64,000 nt of DNA from Dehalococcoidia bacterium UBA5748 (GTDB lineage Bacteria; Chloroflexota; Dehalococcoidia; Dehalococcoidales; UBA5627), in NCBI GenBank assembly GCA_002419135.1, contig DIFM01000038.1, forward strand, positions 15,861-79,860, given 5' to 3'. A program made the position numbers and the translations under genes. Below are positions 24,433 to 33,070 of the stretch, one piece after another (position 1 is the first letter of the stretch; every line of letters begins with the position of its first letter). The notes beneath the pieces were generated by a model. The model worked only from the letters and a program-made list of their open reading frames with translations. It was not told the origin of the DNA and did not search any database.

Positions 24433-24561
24433 ATGGCGACTAAAAAAGCAACAGCAGCAGAAAAAGAAGAACTTCAGAAATTTATTGAGAATGTAAATAA
24501 GAAAGACACCAAGCGCAACGGAAAGAAAATCGAGTTTTCTTTTACCAACCGCAAGAGATAA
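24433..24561 (+). CDS. small basic protein (42 residues), unknown
   Basis: It starts at the ATG 24433 after AAGGGTG, reads MATKKATAAEKEELQKFIEN and ends with a Lys/Arg-rich tail (KRNGKKIEFSFTNRKR). It is very basic and helical at the N-terminus. A strong promoter in front and a terminator behind support expression. I do not recognise a family; nucleic-acid binding is possible from charge alone. Confidence 0.6.
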   Translation: MATKKATAAEKEELQKFIENVNKKDTKRNGKKIEFSFTNRKR

Positions 24562-24585
24562 ATCTTTCTAATTCGGAAAATTAAA

Positions 24586-24709
24586 ACTGTTTCCGCCATC
24601 AGTCCGTTTAACTTTATTTCGGGTAGGGCGGAAATTTTTATACAAAAATAATTTAAAAAAAGCGGCTCCCGTCATTCATTGCAATAATGATTAACAAGAA
24701 CCGCTTTTT
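24586..24709. terminator. terminator region between convergent genes
   Basis: Two hairpins. TTTCCGCC (about 24590-24597) pairs with GGCGGAAA (about 24627-24634), followed by TTTTTAT. AAAAAGCGG (24657-24665) pairs with CCGCTTTTT (24701-24709), with an inner TCATT/AATGA stem. The second works in either direction, ending the small ORF and the GyrI-like gene. Confidence 0.7.
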
Positions 24710-24732
24710 CCTTTCTGATTATGGAAAGGATG

Positions 24733-25194
24733 CTATTTTTCGACCGGAATTACAATGCGGGTCGAAAGATTTTTTTCGGCAACATCCCCGGGTGAATTAA
24801 AATAATACTCGTAGTATAAACCCTTCGGTTTACAGCCGTTTTCCCCTATCCAGTCAAAAAGTTCCTGATAGACCGGTTTTAAATCGGTATAGGGTCCTTC
24901 ATGCACATAAACGACAGCATCGCCGGGAACGGTTTCACCCGCTTTTATATCATCCTTGCCGGGCAGATTTTTTGATACGGGGACTCCAAATTCGATATCG
25001 ATACTCTGCGTATCCAGCCTGTAATAGGCGGCAAAAGGCGCATCCGCCGGCGCTTCCCCCAATTCAGCCAGATATTCGGCTATTCTGCGATAGCTGTCGT
25101 TAATAAGGCTTGGCAACTCGTCGATGGTTGTTTCCAACCTTACAGACAGTACCGGCTTCGCTTCCACTTTCTTCAGTTCAATTTTTGATTCCAC
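24733..25194 (-). CDS. GyrI-like / AraC effector-binding domain protein
   Basis: 153 residues, a stand-alone small-molecule-binding (SOUL/GyrI-like) domain: ELKKVEAKPVLSVRLE opening, FAAYYRLDTQSIDIEFGVPV, and the closing ...VYVHEGPYTDLKPVYQELFDWI and STRIVIPV, typical of AraC-E_bind proteins. No HTH is attached. Stand-alone forms bind hydrophobic or aromatic ligands, and some hydrolyse cyclopropanoid toxins. It is 17 bp downstream of the radical SAM gene. Confidence 0.85.
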   Translation of the reverse strand: MESKIELKKVEAKPVLSVRLETTIDELPSLINDSYRRIAEYLAELGEAPADAPFAAYYRLDTQSIDIEFGVPVSKNLPGKDDIKAGETVPGDAVVYVHEGPYTDLKPVYQELFDWIGENGCKPKGLYYEYYFNSPGDVAEKNLSTRIVIPVEK

Positions 25195-25211
25195 TAAATT
25201 CCCTCCATAAA

Positions 25212-26213
25212 TTAAATATTATACAGCTGGACTCCGTAAGCGAAAGGATGTCCTTCGAGTTCGAAATCAGGTAAATAGTTATTCTCGGATTCCATTTGCT
25301 GCACCCAGCCGTTTTCAATCCCCAGCTCATCCAAAAGTTTACAGACTTCATCGTATTCTTTTTGCGTGATACCTCTTGAAAGAGACGGATGTTCAGAAGC
25401 CCGGTGCATCGGATGATACTGCGACATCAAGCTCACTGTTATTTCTTTAGATAGCTCTGTTGCCAGCCATTTTAACACTTCCCTGCTACCGGATAATCTT
25501 TCCGGCAGTATCAGGTGGCGCACAATCAGCCCGTGCTCCGCGATACCGTTATTATCAATAATAAGATTTCCCACCTGCCTGTACATTTCTTTAACGGCAG
25601 ACTGTGCCTTTTCAACATAGTTTCCAACGCCGGATAGTTTCAAAGCTGATTCGTTGTCAAAATACTTGAAATCGGGCAGGTAGATATCGATAACGCCGTC
25701 CAGTTCTTTTAAAGTTTCCAGGCTGTCATAGCCGTTGGTGTTATAAACCAGTGGAATATTAAGCCCCAGCGGCACCGCTTCCAGAAGTGCTTTGACAATC
25801 TGCGGTACGAAGTGCGACGGAGAAACCAGGTTGATATTATGGCAGCCGAGCTTATCCTGTAAATACAACATCTGCCCCGCCAGTTGATGATTAGTAATTT
25901 CGTTTGTTTTTTGCCTATTCGAGTCCTGACTGATTTGGTGATTCTGGCAATAGAGGCAGCGCAGGTTGCAATTAGCAAAAAATATCGTCCCCGAACCGTG
26001 GTTCCCTGAAAGAACAGGCTCCTCGCCGTGATGGTCGCAATATGATGAGACAATCGGCAAGTACCCGGAATGGCAGTACCCCGTTTCACCCCGGCAGCGG
26101 TTGACACCGCAATCTCTCGGACAGATATCACAGGAAGCAAGCCTTCTATCAAGCCGCTCTGCCCGCTTTGCAAGTTCGCCTGATTTATAGAGTGAAATAT
26201 ATCCGGGAATCAT
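25212..26213 (-). CDS. radical SAM protein, PflA-like (COG1313 type)
   Basis: 333 residues. It has a Cys-rich N-terminal segment (CDICPRDCGVNRCRGETGYC) that may hold a second metal site, then the radical SAM motif ANCNLRCLYCQNHQIS (C-x3-C-x2-C) near 85-100, and NLVSPSHFVPQI, the substrate-barrel region. It is similar to 'putative pyruvate formate-lyase activating' proteins of anaerobes whose real substrate is unknown. No glycyl radical enzyme is adjacent, so PFL activation is doubtful. Confidence 0.85.
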   Translation of the reverse strand: MIPGYISLYKSGELAKRAERLDRRLASCDICPRDCGVNRCRGETGYCHSGYLPIVSSYCDHHGEEPVLSGNHGSGTIFFANCNLRCLYCQNHQISQDSNRQKTNEITNHQLAGQMLYLQDKLGCHNINLVSPSHFVPQIVKALLEAVPLGLNIPLVYNTNGYDSLETLKELDGVIDIYLPDFKYFDNESALKLSGVGNYVEKAQSAVKEMYRQVGNLIIDNNGIAEHGLIVRHLILPERLSGSREVLKWLATELSKEITVSLMSQYHPMHRASEHPSLSRGITQKEYDEVCKLLDELGIENGWVQQMESENNYLPDFELEGHPFAYGVQLYNI

Positions 26214-26261
26214 GAAAATGACCTCATAATTATTTTGTGACAGCGGTCTTTATCTGTAATG

Positions 26262-27752
26262 CTATTCCTTGACGGTTTTATCCTTTGCCTTATCAAGCAC
26301 TACCAGCGCTTCGTTTATTCTCTTAATACAGCGTTCTTTACCGAGTACCGCCATTGTCTGGAAAAGCGGAGGGGCTGCCTCCCTGCCGGTGGTTGCAGAC
26401 CTCAAAGTGCCGAACAACTGCCCGGTCTTAACCTCCAGTTTTTCCGCCATCGGCCTCAAAATATTTTCCAGTGCTTCCTCCGTAAAATCCGGGAGTTCGC
26501 CCAGTTCCTTCAAGGCTGTTTCGAGCATTATCCCGGTCGTCTCACGGCTTGTTTTCTTGGCAACCAGAATATTGGGGTCATATTCGAGATTTTCTGTAAA
26601 AAAGAAATCGGTCAGTTCCGCTATTTCGTTCAGTTTTTTAACCCTCTCCTGTACCAGCGGAGCAATCTGCTTTACGTACTCCAAAGAGAGCGGTCTTTTA
26701 ACATCCGACGGTAAATCTCTTTCGAGGAACGGGATTACCCTTTGTGAAAAATCATCAACCTTAAGGTCGCGTATGTATACTCCGTTCATCCAGTCCAGCT
26801 TTTCGACATTGAAAATGGCTCCGGTAGAGTTTACGCGTCCCAAGGTAAAGTTCTTTATTATTTCTTTGACGGTCATCAGTTCGGTTTTCCCGTCCAGCGA
26901 CCAGCCCAAAAGCGACAGAAAATTCATCATCGCTTCGGGCAGATAACCCTGTTCCTTGTAATCCATTATGGATACCGAACCGTGACGCTTGCTGAGCTTC
27001 GACCTGTCGGTACCGAGAAGCATCGGCAGATGGGCAAACTCGGGCGGTTTGTATCCCATGGCTTTATACATCAACAGGTGGCGGGGTGTGCTCGAAAGCC
27101 ACTCTTCCGCTCGTAAAACATGGGTAATTCCCATCTCATAGTCATCTACAATGCTGGCAAGGTGATAGGTTGGAAATCCATCGGACTTGATGATAACGAA
27201 ATCGTCGACAGTGGAGTTTTCAAAGGTTACATCACCGCGTATGATATCGTGAAAGGTGGTTTTACCGGCAAGCGGCGTGCGGAAACGCACTACCCTTTTC
27301 ATCCCCGACATCCACTTTAACACCCCTTCCGGAACGGGCATATCACGGCAGCGCCTGTCGTAACCGGGGGGCTGCTTGTTTTTCATCTGCTCATTGCGCA
27401 TTTCCTCAAGGCGCTCGGGTGGGCAATAACAATAATAGGCATCACCCTGTTCGATTAACTTTTTAGCGGCGGCTTTATATTTATTCAATCGCTCAGACTG
27501 CACATAGGGACCGAAATTACCGCCGGCCTGCGGACCCTCATCCCAATCTATTCCCAGCCAGCGCAAACCATCCAAAATAGCCTCGACGGCGCCATCAACG
27601 GTACGGGCGACATCGGTATCCTCGATCCGCACGATGAAACTGCCGCCGTGATGTCGGGCAAAAAGCCAGTTGAACAAAGCGGTTCTGATATTACCTACAT
27701 GGGGGTAGCCGGTGGGACTGGGGGCATAACGTACTCTGACTTTATCACTCAT
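26262..27752 (-). CDS. gltX: glutamyl-tRNA synthetase
   Basis: 496 residues, class Ib. HIGH-type motif RYAPSPTGYPHVGNIRTALFNW at 8-29 and KMSKS-type SKLSKRHGSVSI near 250; IEDTDVART is intact. It lacks a clear C-x-C zinc arrangement beyond CYCPPERLEEM. It charges tRNA-Glu, and possibly tRNA-Gln if the cell uses GatCAB (not in the window). The ATG overlaps the stop of the upstream endonuclease-like gene by one base (TAATG), so its translation may be coupled to a restriction module. Confidence 0.96.
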   Translation of the reverse strand: MSDKVRVRYAPSPTGYPHVGNIRTALFNWLFARHHGGSFIVRIEDTDVARTVDGAVEAILDGLRWLGIDWDEGPQAGGNFGPYVQSERLNKYKAAAKKLIEQGDAYYCYCPPERLEEMRNEQMKNKQPPGYDRRCRDMPVPEGVLKWMSGMKRVVRFRTPLAGKTTFHDIIRGDVTFENSTVDDFVIIKSDGFPTYHLASIVDDYEMGITHVLRAEEWLSSTPRHLLMYKAMGYKPPEFAHLPMLLGTDRSKLSKRHGSVSIMDYKEQGYLPEAMMNFLSLLGWSLDGKTELMTVKEIIKNFTLGRVNSTGAIFNVEKLDWMNGVYIRDLKVDDFSQRVIPFLERDLPSDVKRPLSLEYVKQIAPLVQERVKKLNEIAELTDFFFTENLEYDPNILVAKKTSRETTGIMLETALKELGELPDFTEEALENILRPMAEKLEVKTGQLFGTLRSATTGREAAPPLFQTMAVLGKERCIKRINEALVVLDKAKDKTVKE

Positions 27753-28597
27753 TATTTATCCCTATTTGTAACAAATAATATTTTAGAAACAGCAGTATAG
27801 GTCTTTTTGTCAAATTTAAATACAACTTCATCTTCAGTAGTAACAGTTTCTTCATTAAAAAAGCTATCAATCTTATTAAATATTAATTCAAATTCTCGTT
27901 TTAGTGCCCAACTCATACTCAAATCATCTTTATTGAAAAGCACAACAAACAACCGATTATCGTAACCAAACCTTTGAGCACCTTGGTTTTCGTATAGCCA
28001 TATAGCTAACTCCTGGGGATTTTCCATAGCATAGATAGGATCATAGCTCTTTGGTAAATACGTTATCTTCAAATCGAAGGGTTGTCCATTAAAGAATATA
28101 TCGACTCCTTTAATGCTTTTTAAAGTCGGAATAACATTTTTATGTTTACTAATGTGCTCCTCAATTAACACTGTAGTCCAATGATTAAACCAAGTACAAA
28201 CAACATAATTAGTAACTTTGCTATGTAATTGAAGTTCAACATTGTGAATTAACTCGTTATATCTTACATATTTCCTGACGTATTCAGATTGTATTTTCTG
28301 GTCTAGTTGGCCTTGCACAACTCCCCAAGAAAAATTTTTAACATTTTTTAATTCTTGTTTCAGATCCTCATCTGATATTAAATCCTGCCGTTCTATAATA
28401 CACTCTATGTATTTCTTTTTAATAAAGCTATTTACAAAATTTCCATTTATTGACGTATTGAGCAATTTTTTAATAATATCTGCACCGGTACCAGAACTAT
28501 CAATATTACTATACTCGTTAGCAAATTCTCTCAATTGAGAGACTGGGATTGAACTAAGTTTCATTTTTAAAACTTCTTTATCACTATAAATCGGCAT
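27752..28597 (-). CDS. putative type II restriction endonuclease, partner of the 28602 methyltransferase
   Basis: 281 residues, no close family recognised. It carries a PD-(D/E)XK-like core: E146-E147 (VLIEEH), D166 (KGVDIFF) and D175-L-K177 (QPFDLKITYLP). Its place right after a methyltransferase gene (4-bp gap, same strand) suggests the cognate endonuclease. The start could also be the ATG 11 codons in. The gene is AT-rich and its stop overlaps the gltX start. Specificity is unknown. Confidence 0.7.
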   Translation of the reverse strand: MPIYSDKEVLKMKLSSIPVSQLREFANEYSNIDSSGTGADIIKKLLNTSINGNFVNSFIKKKYIECIIERQDLISDEDLKQELKNVKNFSWGVVQGQLDQKIQSEYVRKYVRYNELIHNVELQLHSKVTNYVVCTWFNHWTTVLIEEHISKHKNVIPTLKSIKGVDIFFNGQPFDLKITYLPKSYDPIYAMENPQELAIWLYENQGAQRFGYDNRLFVVLFNKDDLSMSWALKREFELIFNKIDSFFNEETVTTEDEVVFKFDKKTYTAVSKILFVTNRDK

Positions 28598-28601
28598 AAC
28601 C

Positions 28602-29753
28602 TTATCCCTTTTTCTTAAACAGCATTATATACTCATGTTTAAAAACATAAAAACCACCAACTAAAGCCCTATATCTCCACAGGTCTTTTTGGTTTCTCTT
28701 TCCCCTAGTTTCCTCAAAATTTTTAACAATAATGCTTTTTAATATAAAATCCCTTTTTAGAACCTCTTCCATGCATTTAAAGCCAAGAGGTATCCATTCC
28801 CCTTTTGAATATTTATCTCCAATTACAAGAGCAAAATATCGCCCCTTTTCCAAGAATGGAGCAGTATTATCTATAACCTCACCAAACATTCTTAAAAATT
28901 CATCGATTCCGTTAGCTGCTGAAAGGTCTCTCCTGTCATTTGAAAACTTAATGATATCGTAATAGGGCGGATGCATAATAAGCAACTGTATATTTTTTCG
29001 CCCAATATTACTAAGTGTTTTTTCTAAATCTATAGTTCTACTATCATCATTAATTACTTCAGTAATAATATTATCTTTATTTATCTCTCTGCTAATCAGT
29101 TCCTCAGCTTTTAGGGCAACAGTACTATTTAATTCTACCCCAATTCCATTCCTTCCTAATCTTCGGCATTCAATAAGAGTAGTACCACTGCCTAAAAAAG
29201 CATCTAAAACCCAGTCTTCCTTCTTTGTATATCTTGTAATCATCTGATGAGGTATTTGAGGAACAAAGTTTCCCCAATACCAGCCGACATGAGCCCCCGA
29301 TGCATCTCTTTTATCAAGCATCCAAAGACTATCTGTTATTATGTCATCGTATTCTTTCCATCTATGAAGATTGATATCATTTATTTTGCTAGTTTTAATA
29401 CCCTGAATGCTTTTTTCTAATCTTTGCAAATAGTACTTCGCCCTTCCTACTGTTTGAGATTGTAATATCTGTTCAATTTCTGAAATAAGTACATCTTTTC
29501 TAAGTGTTACAGTATCACCATTAGAACCTATATTTAATAAACCATCTCTATCTTCCTTAGGAAAAGAGACTATTTTTTTTAAGCTCGCTACATGATTTCT
29601 CAGTTCGCTTAATTCAGAAATATCCATTGATTGCCGCAAAGCATCTAAAAACTTTTCCTTATTTATAAATGCAGGATTAGAATTGCTTGCTAAATTAGAA
29701 AAATCATCACTAAATATGTATTCTAATTGTCTGTTATCACGCTGTAGTGTCAT
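28602..29753 (-). CDS. DNA methyltransferase (N4/N6 amino type) with HPPY motif
   Basis: 383 residues. Motif I DAFLGSGTT (184-192) comes before motif IV HPPYYDI (261-267), so the order is alpha/gamma-like. The acidic/Asn first residue of the usual (D/N/S)PPY is replaced by His, a known variant of N4-cytosine or N6-adenine enzymes. The N-terminal 130 residues are helical and may be a target-recognition or dimer region. It is transcribed just after the RDD gene (2-bp gap) and before the endonuclease-like gene. AT-rich, likely acquired. Confidence 0.85.
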   Translation of the reverse strand: MTLQRDNRQLEYIFSDDFSNLASNSNPAFINKEKFLDALRQSMDISELSELRNHVASLKKIVSFPKEDRDGLLNIGSNGDTVTLRKDVLISEIEQILQSQTVGRAKYYLQRLEKSIQGIKTSKINDINLHRWKEYDDIITDSLWMLDKRDASGAHVGWYWGNFVPQIPHQMITRYTKKEDWVLDAFLGSGTTLIECRRLGRNGIGVELNSTVALKAEELISREINKDNIITEVINDDSRTIDLEKTLSNIGRKNIQLLIMHPPYYDIIKFSNDRRDLSAANGIDEFLRMFGEVIDNTAPFLEKGRYFALVIGDKYSKGEWIPLGFKCMEEVLKRDFILKSIIVKNFEETRGKRNQKDLWRYRALVGGFYVFKHEYIMLFKKKG

Positions 29754-29755
29754 AT

Positions 29756-30277
29756 TTACGCCTCTACTACTTTGGGGCTGGTATTTGTAGCTTTTATTTT
29801 TGGCTGCGGCACAATTACCACAAACGTCCCGGCAATTTTATCATGAAATCCCTGCTTTTGTTTATCAAAGGCAATCCAGATAAAACCGAAAAACAGCGGG
29901 ACTGCAGATATAATGTACCCGAGATATCTTAAGAATGCAACCGGGAACGTTATATCCGAGCTGTCGGGACGAATAACCCTGATATTCATTACTATCTTGC
30001 CCGGAGTTTGCCCTCGCCAAGCCCAGAATATAACGAAATAACCGATTACTATTATTAATGTTATCAGATTAAACAATATAATCTGCGGCAGAATAAACCA
30101 ATCCGATATGCCACCGAGTATATCCGGATTCCACAGACGTATGTAGCCCAAATGATGAAACGGTACAAAAATGGAAGAAACAACCGATAAAACAACAGCA
30201 TCGATTGCAAAAGCGGCAAATCTGCGCCAGAAGCCGGCAAATTCAAGAACAATACCACCGGATTCTTCCTTTATCAT
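29756..30277 (-). CDS. RDD family membrane protein
   Basis: 173 residues. The RDD hallmark is at the start (AGFWRRFAAFAIDAVVLSVVSS) and the later ...WAWRGQTPGKIVMNIRVIRPD and FLRYLGYIISAVPLFFGFIWIAFDKQKQGFHDKIAGT fit the family. Three hydrophobic segments. The family is of mostly unknown transport or ion function. It heads the transcript that includes the second R-M pair and gltX. Confidence 0.9.
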   Translation of the reverse strand: MIKEESGGIVLEFAGFWRRFAAFAIDAVVLSVVSSIFVPFHHLGYIRLWNPDILGGISDWFILPQIILFNLITLIIVIGYFVIFWAWRGQTPGKIVMNIRVIRPDSSDITFPVAFLRYLGYIISAVPLFFGFIWIAFDKQKQGFHDKIAGTFVVIVPQPKIKATNTSPKVVEA

Positions 30278-30362
30278 ATCCCCTCACCGATAAAGCTCTG
30301 TAAATCAATCTCTATATTCTAACACTATAAAAGATTACAATCTAGGTATAAATACGGAAAGG

Positions 30363-31268
30363 TTAAGCGATTTTTTCCAGCACTTGCTTTAAATCATCGG
30401 GCAGTTCGGATTGAAATTCAATATATTTACCGGTGGACGGAAGATAAAACCCGATGCGATTAGCATGCAGGAATTGCCGTGTGAGAAACGGCGATTTGAT
30501 TCCGTACGCTGTGTCACCTAATACCGGAAAACCGATTGCCGCCAGGTGTACCCTGATTTGGTGGGTTCGACCCGTCTCCAGCGTTATTTCCAGTAATGAA
30601 TATCCATTATTATAGTATGTGACAACCCGGTAACGCGTGCGCGCTTCCTTCCCGTTTTCCGTAATTGCCATTCGTTTGCGGTTTCCCTTATCCCGCCCCA
30701 GATTGGCTTCGATAAGTCCGGTTTCCGGTTTAATATGCCCTTTCACCAGCGTCAGGTAGTTTTTGGTTACCGAGCGTGATTTAAACTGTTCGGAAAGATT
30801 TGCCAGCGACTCCCTGTTCTTGGCGACAATTACCAGCCCCGAAGTATCTTTATCCAGCCTGTGAACGATGCCGGGTCGCAGCCTTTCACCGCCGCTATCG
30901 GCAAGTTCCGGAAAATACGAGAGGACGGCATTAACCAGCGTATGCTCGGGGTGCCCGGGCGCCGGATGCACTGTCAGCCCGGCGGGCTTATCTATAACTA
31001 AAAGGTCACTGTCTTCATAAATGATATCGAGGGGAATCGGCTCTGCTTTAAGTGAGGTGGTATCAATCTCAGGAATACTTATAATAATTCTATCGCCGGC
31101 ACTGAGCTTAAAGCCGGCTTTTTCCGCACGATTATTGACGGTAACTTTGTCGCCATCTATCAATTTTTGTATAAAGCTGCGCGAAACTGAGGGAAGTCTT
31201 GTGGCTATATATTTGTCCAGCCGCTCCCCCGCAACCTCAACCGGCAATTCGTGAATTTCTTCTTGCAT
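30363..31268 (-). CDS. RluD-like 23S rRNA pseudouridine synthase
   Basis: 301 residues. An N-terminal S4 domain (LDKYIATRLPSVSRSFIQKLIDGDKVTVN) is followed by the catalytic motif HRLDKDTSGLVIVAKN (Asp nucleophile) and RTHQIRVHLAAIGFPVLGD. This is the RluA/RluD family, which isomerises uridines in helix 69 or elsewhere of large rRNA. It begins 10 bases downstream of lspA, matching the common lspA-rluD order. Confidence 0.93.
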   Translation of the reverse strand: MQEEIHELPVEVAGERLDKYIATRLPSVSRSFIQKLIDGDKVTVNNRAEKAGFKLSAGDRIIISIPEIDTTSLKAEPIPLDIIYEDSDLLVIDKPAGLTVHPAPGHPEHTLVNAVLSYFPELADSGGERLRPGIVHRLDKDTSGLVIVAKNRESLANLSEQFKSRSVTKNYLTLVKGHIKPETGLIEANLGRDKGNRKRMAITENGKEARTRYRVVTYYNNGYSLLEITLETGRTHQIRVHLAAIGFPVLGDTAYGIKSPFLTRQFLHANRIGFYLPSTGKYIEFQSELPDDLKQVLEKIA

Positions 31269-31278
31269 AAATAAACCG

Positions 31279-31773
31279 TTAATCTCCGGCTAATTTGATA
31301 TAGGTGATAGCCAAAAGCACTGCCCCTATCGAAATTGCGGCGTCAGCTACATTGAAGATAGCAAAGAAATCGACATCGATAAAATCGACTACATAGCCGT
31401 AACTTAACCTGTCTATGAGGTTGCCGACAGTACCGCCCATAATAAGTCCGAGCGATAACCTGGCCGGCACACTTCTTAAAAACCTGATACGCTTAGACAA
31501 ATAGAATACGATAACCAGTAGCAGGATAACGCCGATTATCGAAAAAATGGACAACAAATAGGTGTGGTCACGGAATATACTGAAAGCGGCGCCGGTATTT
31601 TGCACATACGTAATATGGAAAAACCCCGATTCCGGTATGGACTGACCGAGTGTCAGGTTCGTCTTAATTAAGTATTTTGTTAACTGGTCTATTGCAATTA
31701 TCGGTAATGAAACCCATAAAAAGACCGAACCTCTGTTGTAAAACTCCTTAAAGAAGCTCTTTAGCTTATCCAT
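31279..31773 (-). CDS. lspA: lipoprotein signal peptidase (signal peptidase II)
   Basis: 164 residues with four TMs. Catalytic aspartates are in GGTVGNLIDRLSYGYVVDFID (NxxDR) and IFNVADAAISIG (NxAD). FHITYVQNTGAAFSIF matches conserved C/III regions. It cleaves signal peptides of prolipoproteins; several lipoproteins (serpins, ZnuA, rhodanese) are encoded in this window. It overlaps the DksA-type gene by 8 bp. Confidence 0.96.
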   Translation of the reverse strand: MDKLKSFFKEFYNRGSVFLWVSLPIIAIDQLTKYLIKTNLTLGQSIPESGFFHITYVQNTGAAFSIFRDHTYLLSIFSIIGVILLLVIVFYLSKRIRFLRSVPARLSLGLIMGGTVGNLIDRLSYGYVVDFIDVDFFAIFNVADAAISIGAVLLAITYIKLAGD

Positions 31774-32125
31774 TCTTTGCTTTATTAGCGTTACACTCCA
31801 TGCAATACAATGCCTGTGGTAAAGCTTCCAATCTCTCGGGATTTATAGGCTTGCCGCATATTTCACAGGTTCCGTAAGTTCCCTTGTCGAACTTATCAAG
31901 TGCCCTTTCTACTTCTGCCAGCTGTTCCCTGGTCCTATGTTCAAGCGCCATACGATTCTCCAGGTCGGCAGTTTCGGTAGCTTCTTCTTCCCTCTTACCG
32001 AAGGGACTGCCTTCACGCCTGTTTTCCGTCGGACGACTGGCTTTCAATTGCTCCAACTGTTCTTCCAGTCGTTTGCGGTCATCTTCCAGGTGAAGCTTCA
32101 TTAATTTATGATTTGCAGTTTTCAC
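31766..32125 (-). CDS. DksA/TraR-type zinc-finger protein
   Basis: 119 residues starting at GTG (32125) after GGGGGG. The N-terminal coiled coil (about 5-75) carries the DksA/TraR Cys4 zinc finger CEICGKPINPERLEALPQALYCMECNA near the C-terminus. The family binds RNA polymerase's secondary channel or acts as a general stress regulator. It overlaps lspA, so the operon is this gene, lspA, rluD. The DksA DxxDxA tip is not clear. Confidence 0.85.
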   Translation of the reverse strand: MKTANHKLMKLHLEDDRKRLEEQLEQLKASRPTENRREGSPFGKREEEATETADLENRMALEHRTREQLAEVERALDKFDKGTYGTCEICGKPINPERLEALPQALYCMECNANKAKNG

Positions 32126-32441
32126 TTGTCTGTCCCCCCGTATAATAAGTGCCCTTAAGCTGCATCAGATTCTCTGAAGCAACGTATATATGCTTTTATA
32201 CTTAGCGTTAATGGGAATGTCATAAAAAGCAGTAAAAACTATATGGATAAAAGCGTATGCCGGTCAAAACCTGTTGCCCTGCCACAATGAGGAAGAGGTG
32301 CTAAGCCGGCAACAACTGTTCTCCATTTAATTTTACGATTCATTAAATATAAAAAACGACCCTTCATACATCCTAAGTGTAACCTATTTATGACAGTTAA
32401 TCAATACTTATTCTCTTTTTATTTTCACACAGATAAGACCG
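32126..32441. other. gene-free upstream region between the DksA-type gene and the Fur regulator
   Basis: About 316 bp with no credible gene. It holds a loose inverted repeat, GTTGCC (near 32270) with GGCAAC (near 32318), and AT-rich tracts. The regulatory part of the spacer (32442-32493) is listed separately. Confidence 0.5.
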
Positions 32442-32470
32442 TTGACAGCATACTCATCTTTTGCTAATAT
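32442..32470 (+). promoter_or_regulatory. promoter of the Fur-family regulator
   Basis: Perfect TTGACA at 32442-32447, 17-base spacer, TAATAT at 32465-32470. A dyad-symmetric operator follows at once. Confidence 0.7.
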
Positions 32471-32473
32471 TGT

Positions 32474-32493
32474 AAATGAAAATATTATCATTT
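32474..32493 (+). promoter_or_regulatory. Fur/Zur-type operator overlapping the start of transcription
   Basis: AAATGAAAATATTATCATTT is a 20-bp near-palindrome (arms AAATGA/TCATTT, one mismatched pair) with the AT-rich 'ATGA...TCAT' character of Fur/Zur boxes. Its place just after the -10 suggests autorepression of the Fur-family gene and possibly the downstream znu genes. Confidence 0.6.
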
Positions 32494-32525
32494 AAGCGCC
32501 TGTTAAATATTAAGGATTGTAAAAA

Positions 32526-32975
32526 ATGAAGCTCGGTGAAGATAAAATCAAATCGTTATTGAGAAAGAACGGTTACAAGGCTACCCCGCAAAGGCTGACG
32601 GTTATTAAAGAGTTTGCCGAAAAGGATGAGTTTTTAACTCCGGCCGACCTGTATGACGGGCTGAAAAATATTCATCCGGATATTGGTATGGTAACCGTAT
32701 ACCGCGTATTGGATTTACTGGACAGGCTGGGACTGGTATGCAAGGTTCACTCCGGAGGCGATTGTCATAAATATAAAATAAACACCGATGAACATCACCA
32801 TCATCTGCTGTGTTCAAATTGCGGGATTGTCATCAATTTTCCCTGTGACGAACCCAATCTGGAAGATTTAAAGAAGAAAATAACAACAGAAACCGGATTT
32901 ACTATAAAAACACATATCCTTGAATTCGTGGGGCTTTGCCCAAAGTGCAACCGGGAAAACAATAAAAAAGATTAA
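32526..32975 (+). CDS. Fur-family metalloregulator, probably Zur
   Basis: 149 residues. Winged HTH (LRKNGYKATPQRLTVIKEFAE, then PDIGMVTVYRVLDLLDRLGLV), then the metal domain with HHHH (90-93), C96-S-N-C99 and C138-P-K-C141 for structural zinc. Assignment to zinc sensing rests on the immediate downstream znuACB, with 95 bp and no promoter between; Fur itself cannot be excluded. The upstream operator implies negative autoregulation. Confidence 0.88.
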   Translation: MKLGEDKIKSLLRKNGYKATPQRLTVIKEFAEKDEFLTPADLYDGLKNIHPDIGMVTVYRVLDLLDRLGLVCKVHSGGDCHKYKINTDEHHHHLLCSNCGIVINFPCDEPNLEDLKKKITTETGFTIKTHILEFVGLCPKCNRENNKKD

Positions 32976-33070
32976 GAAGACTGATAATTAAGATAATAAT
33001 CTATGGTTAAAAACAGAAACGGCAATAGACACTTTCTATTTTCGTGTATGTTCGGGGAGGAATATAACAT

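Noticed and set aside
25212..26213. Pyruvate formate-lyase activase as the firm function of the radical SAM gene
   Set aside because: Only the family resemblance supports it; no glycyl radical enzyme is nearby, so the substrate is left open.
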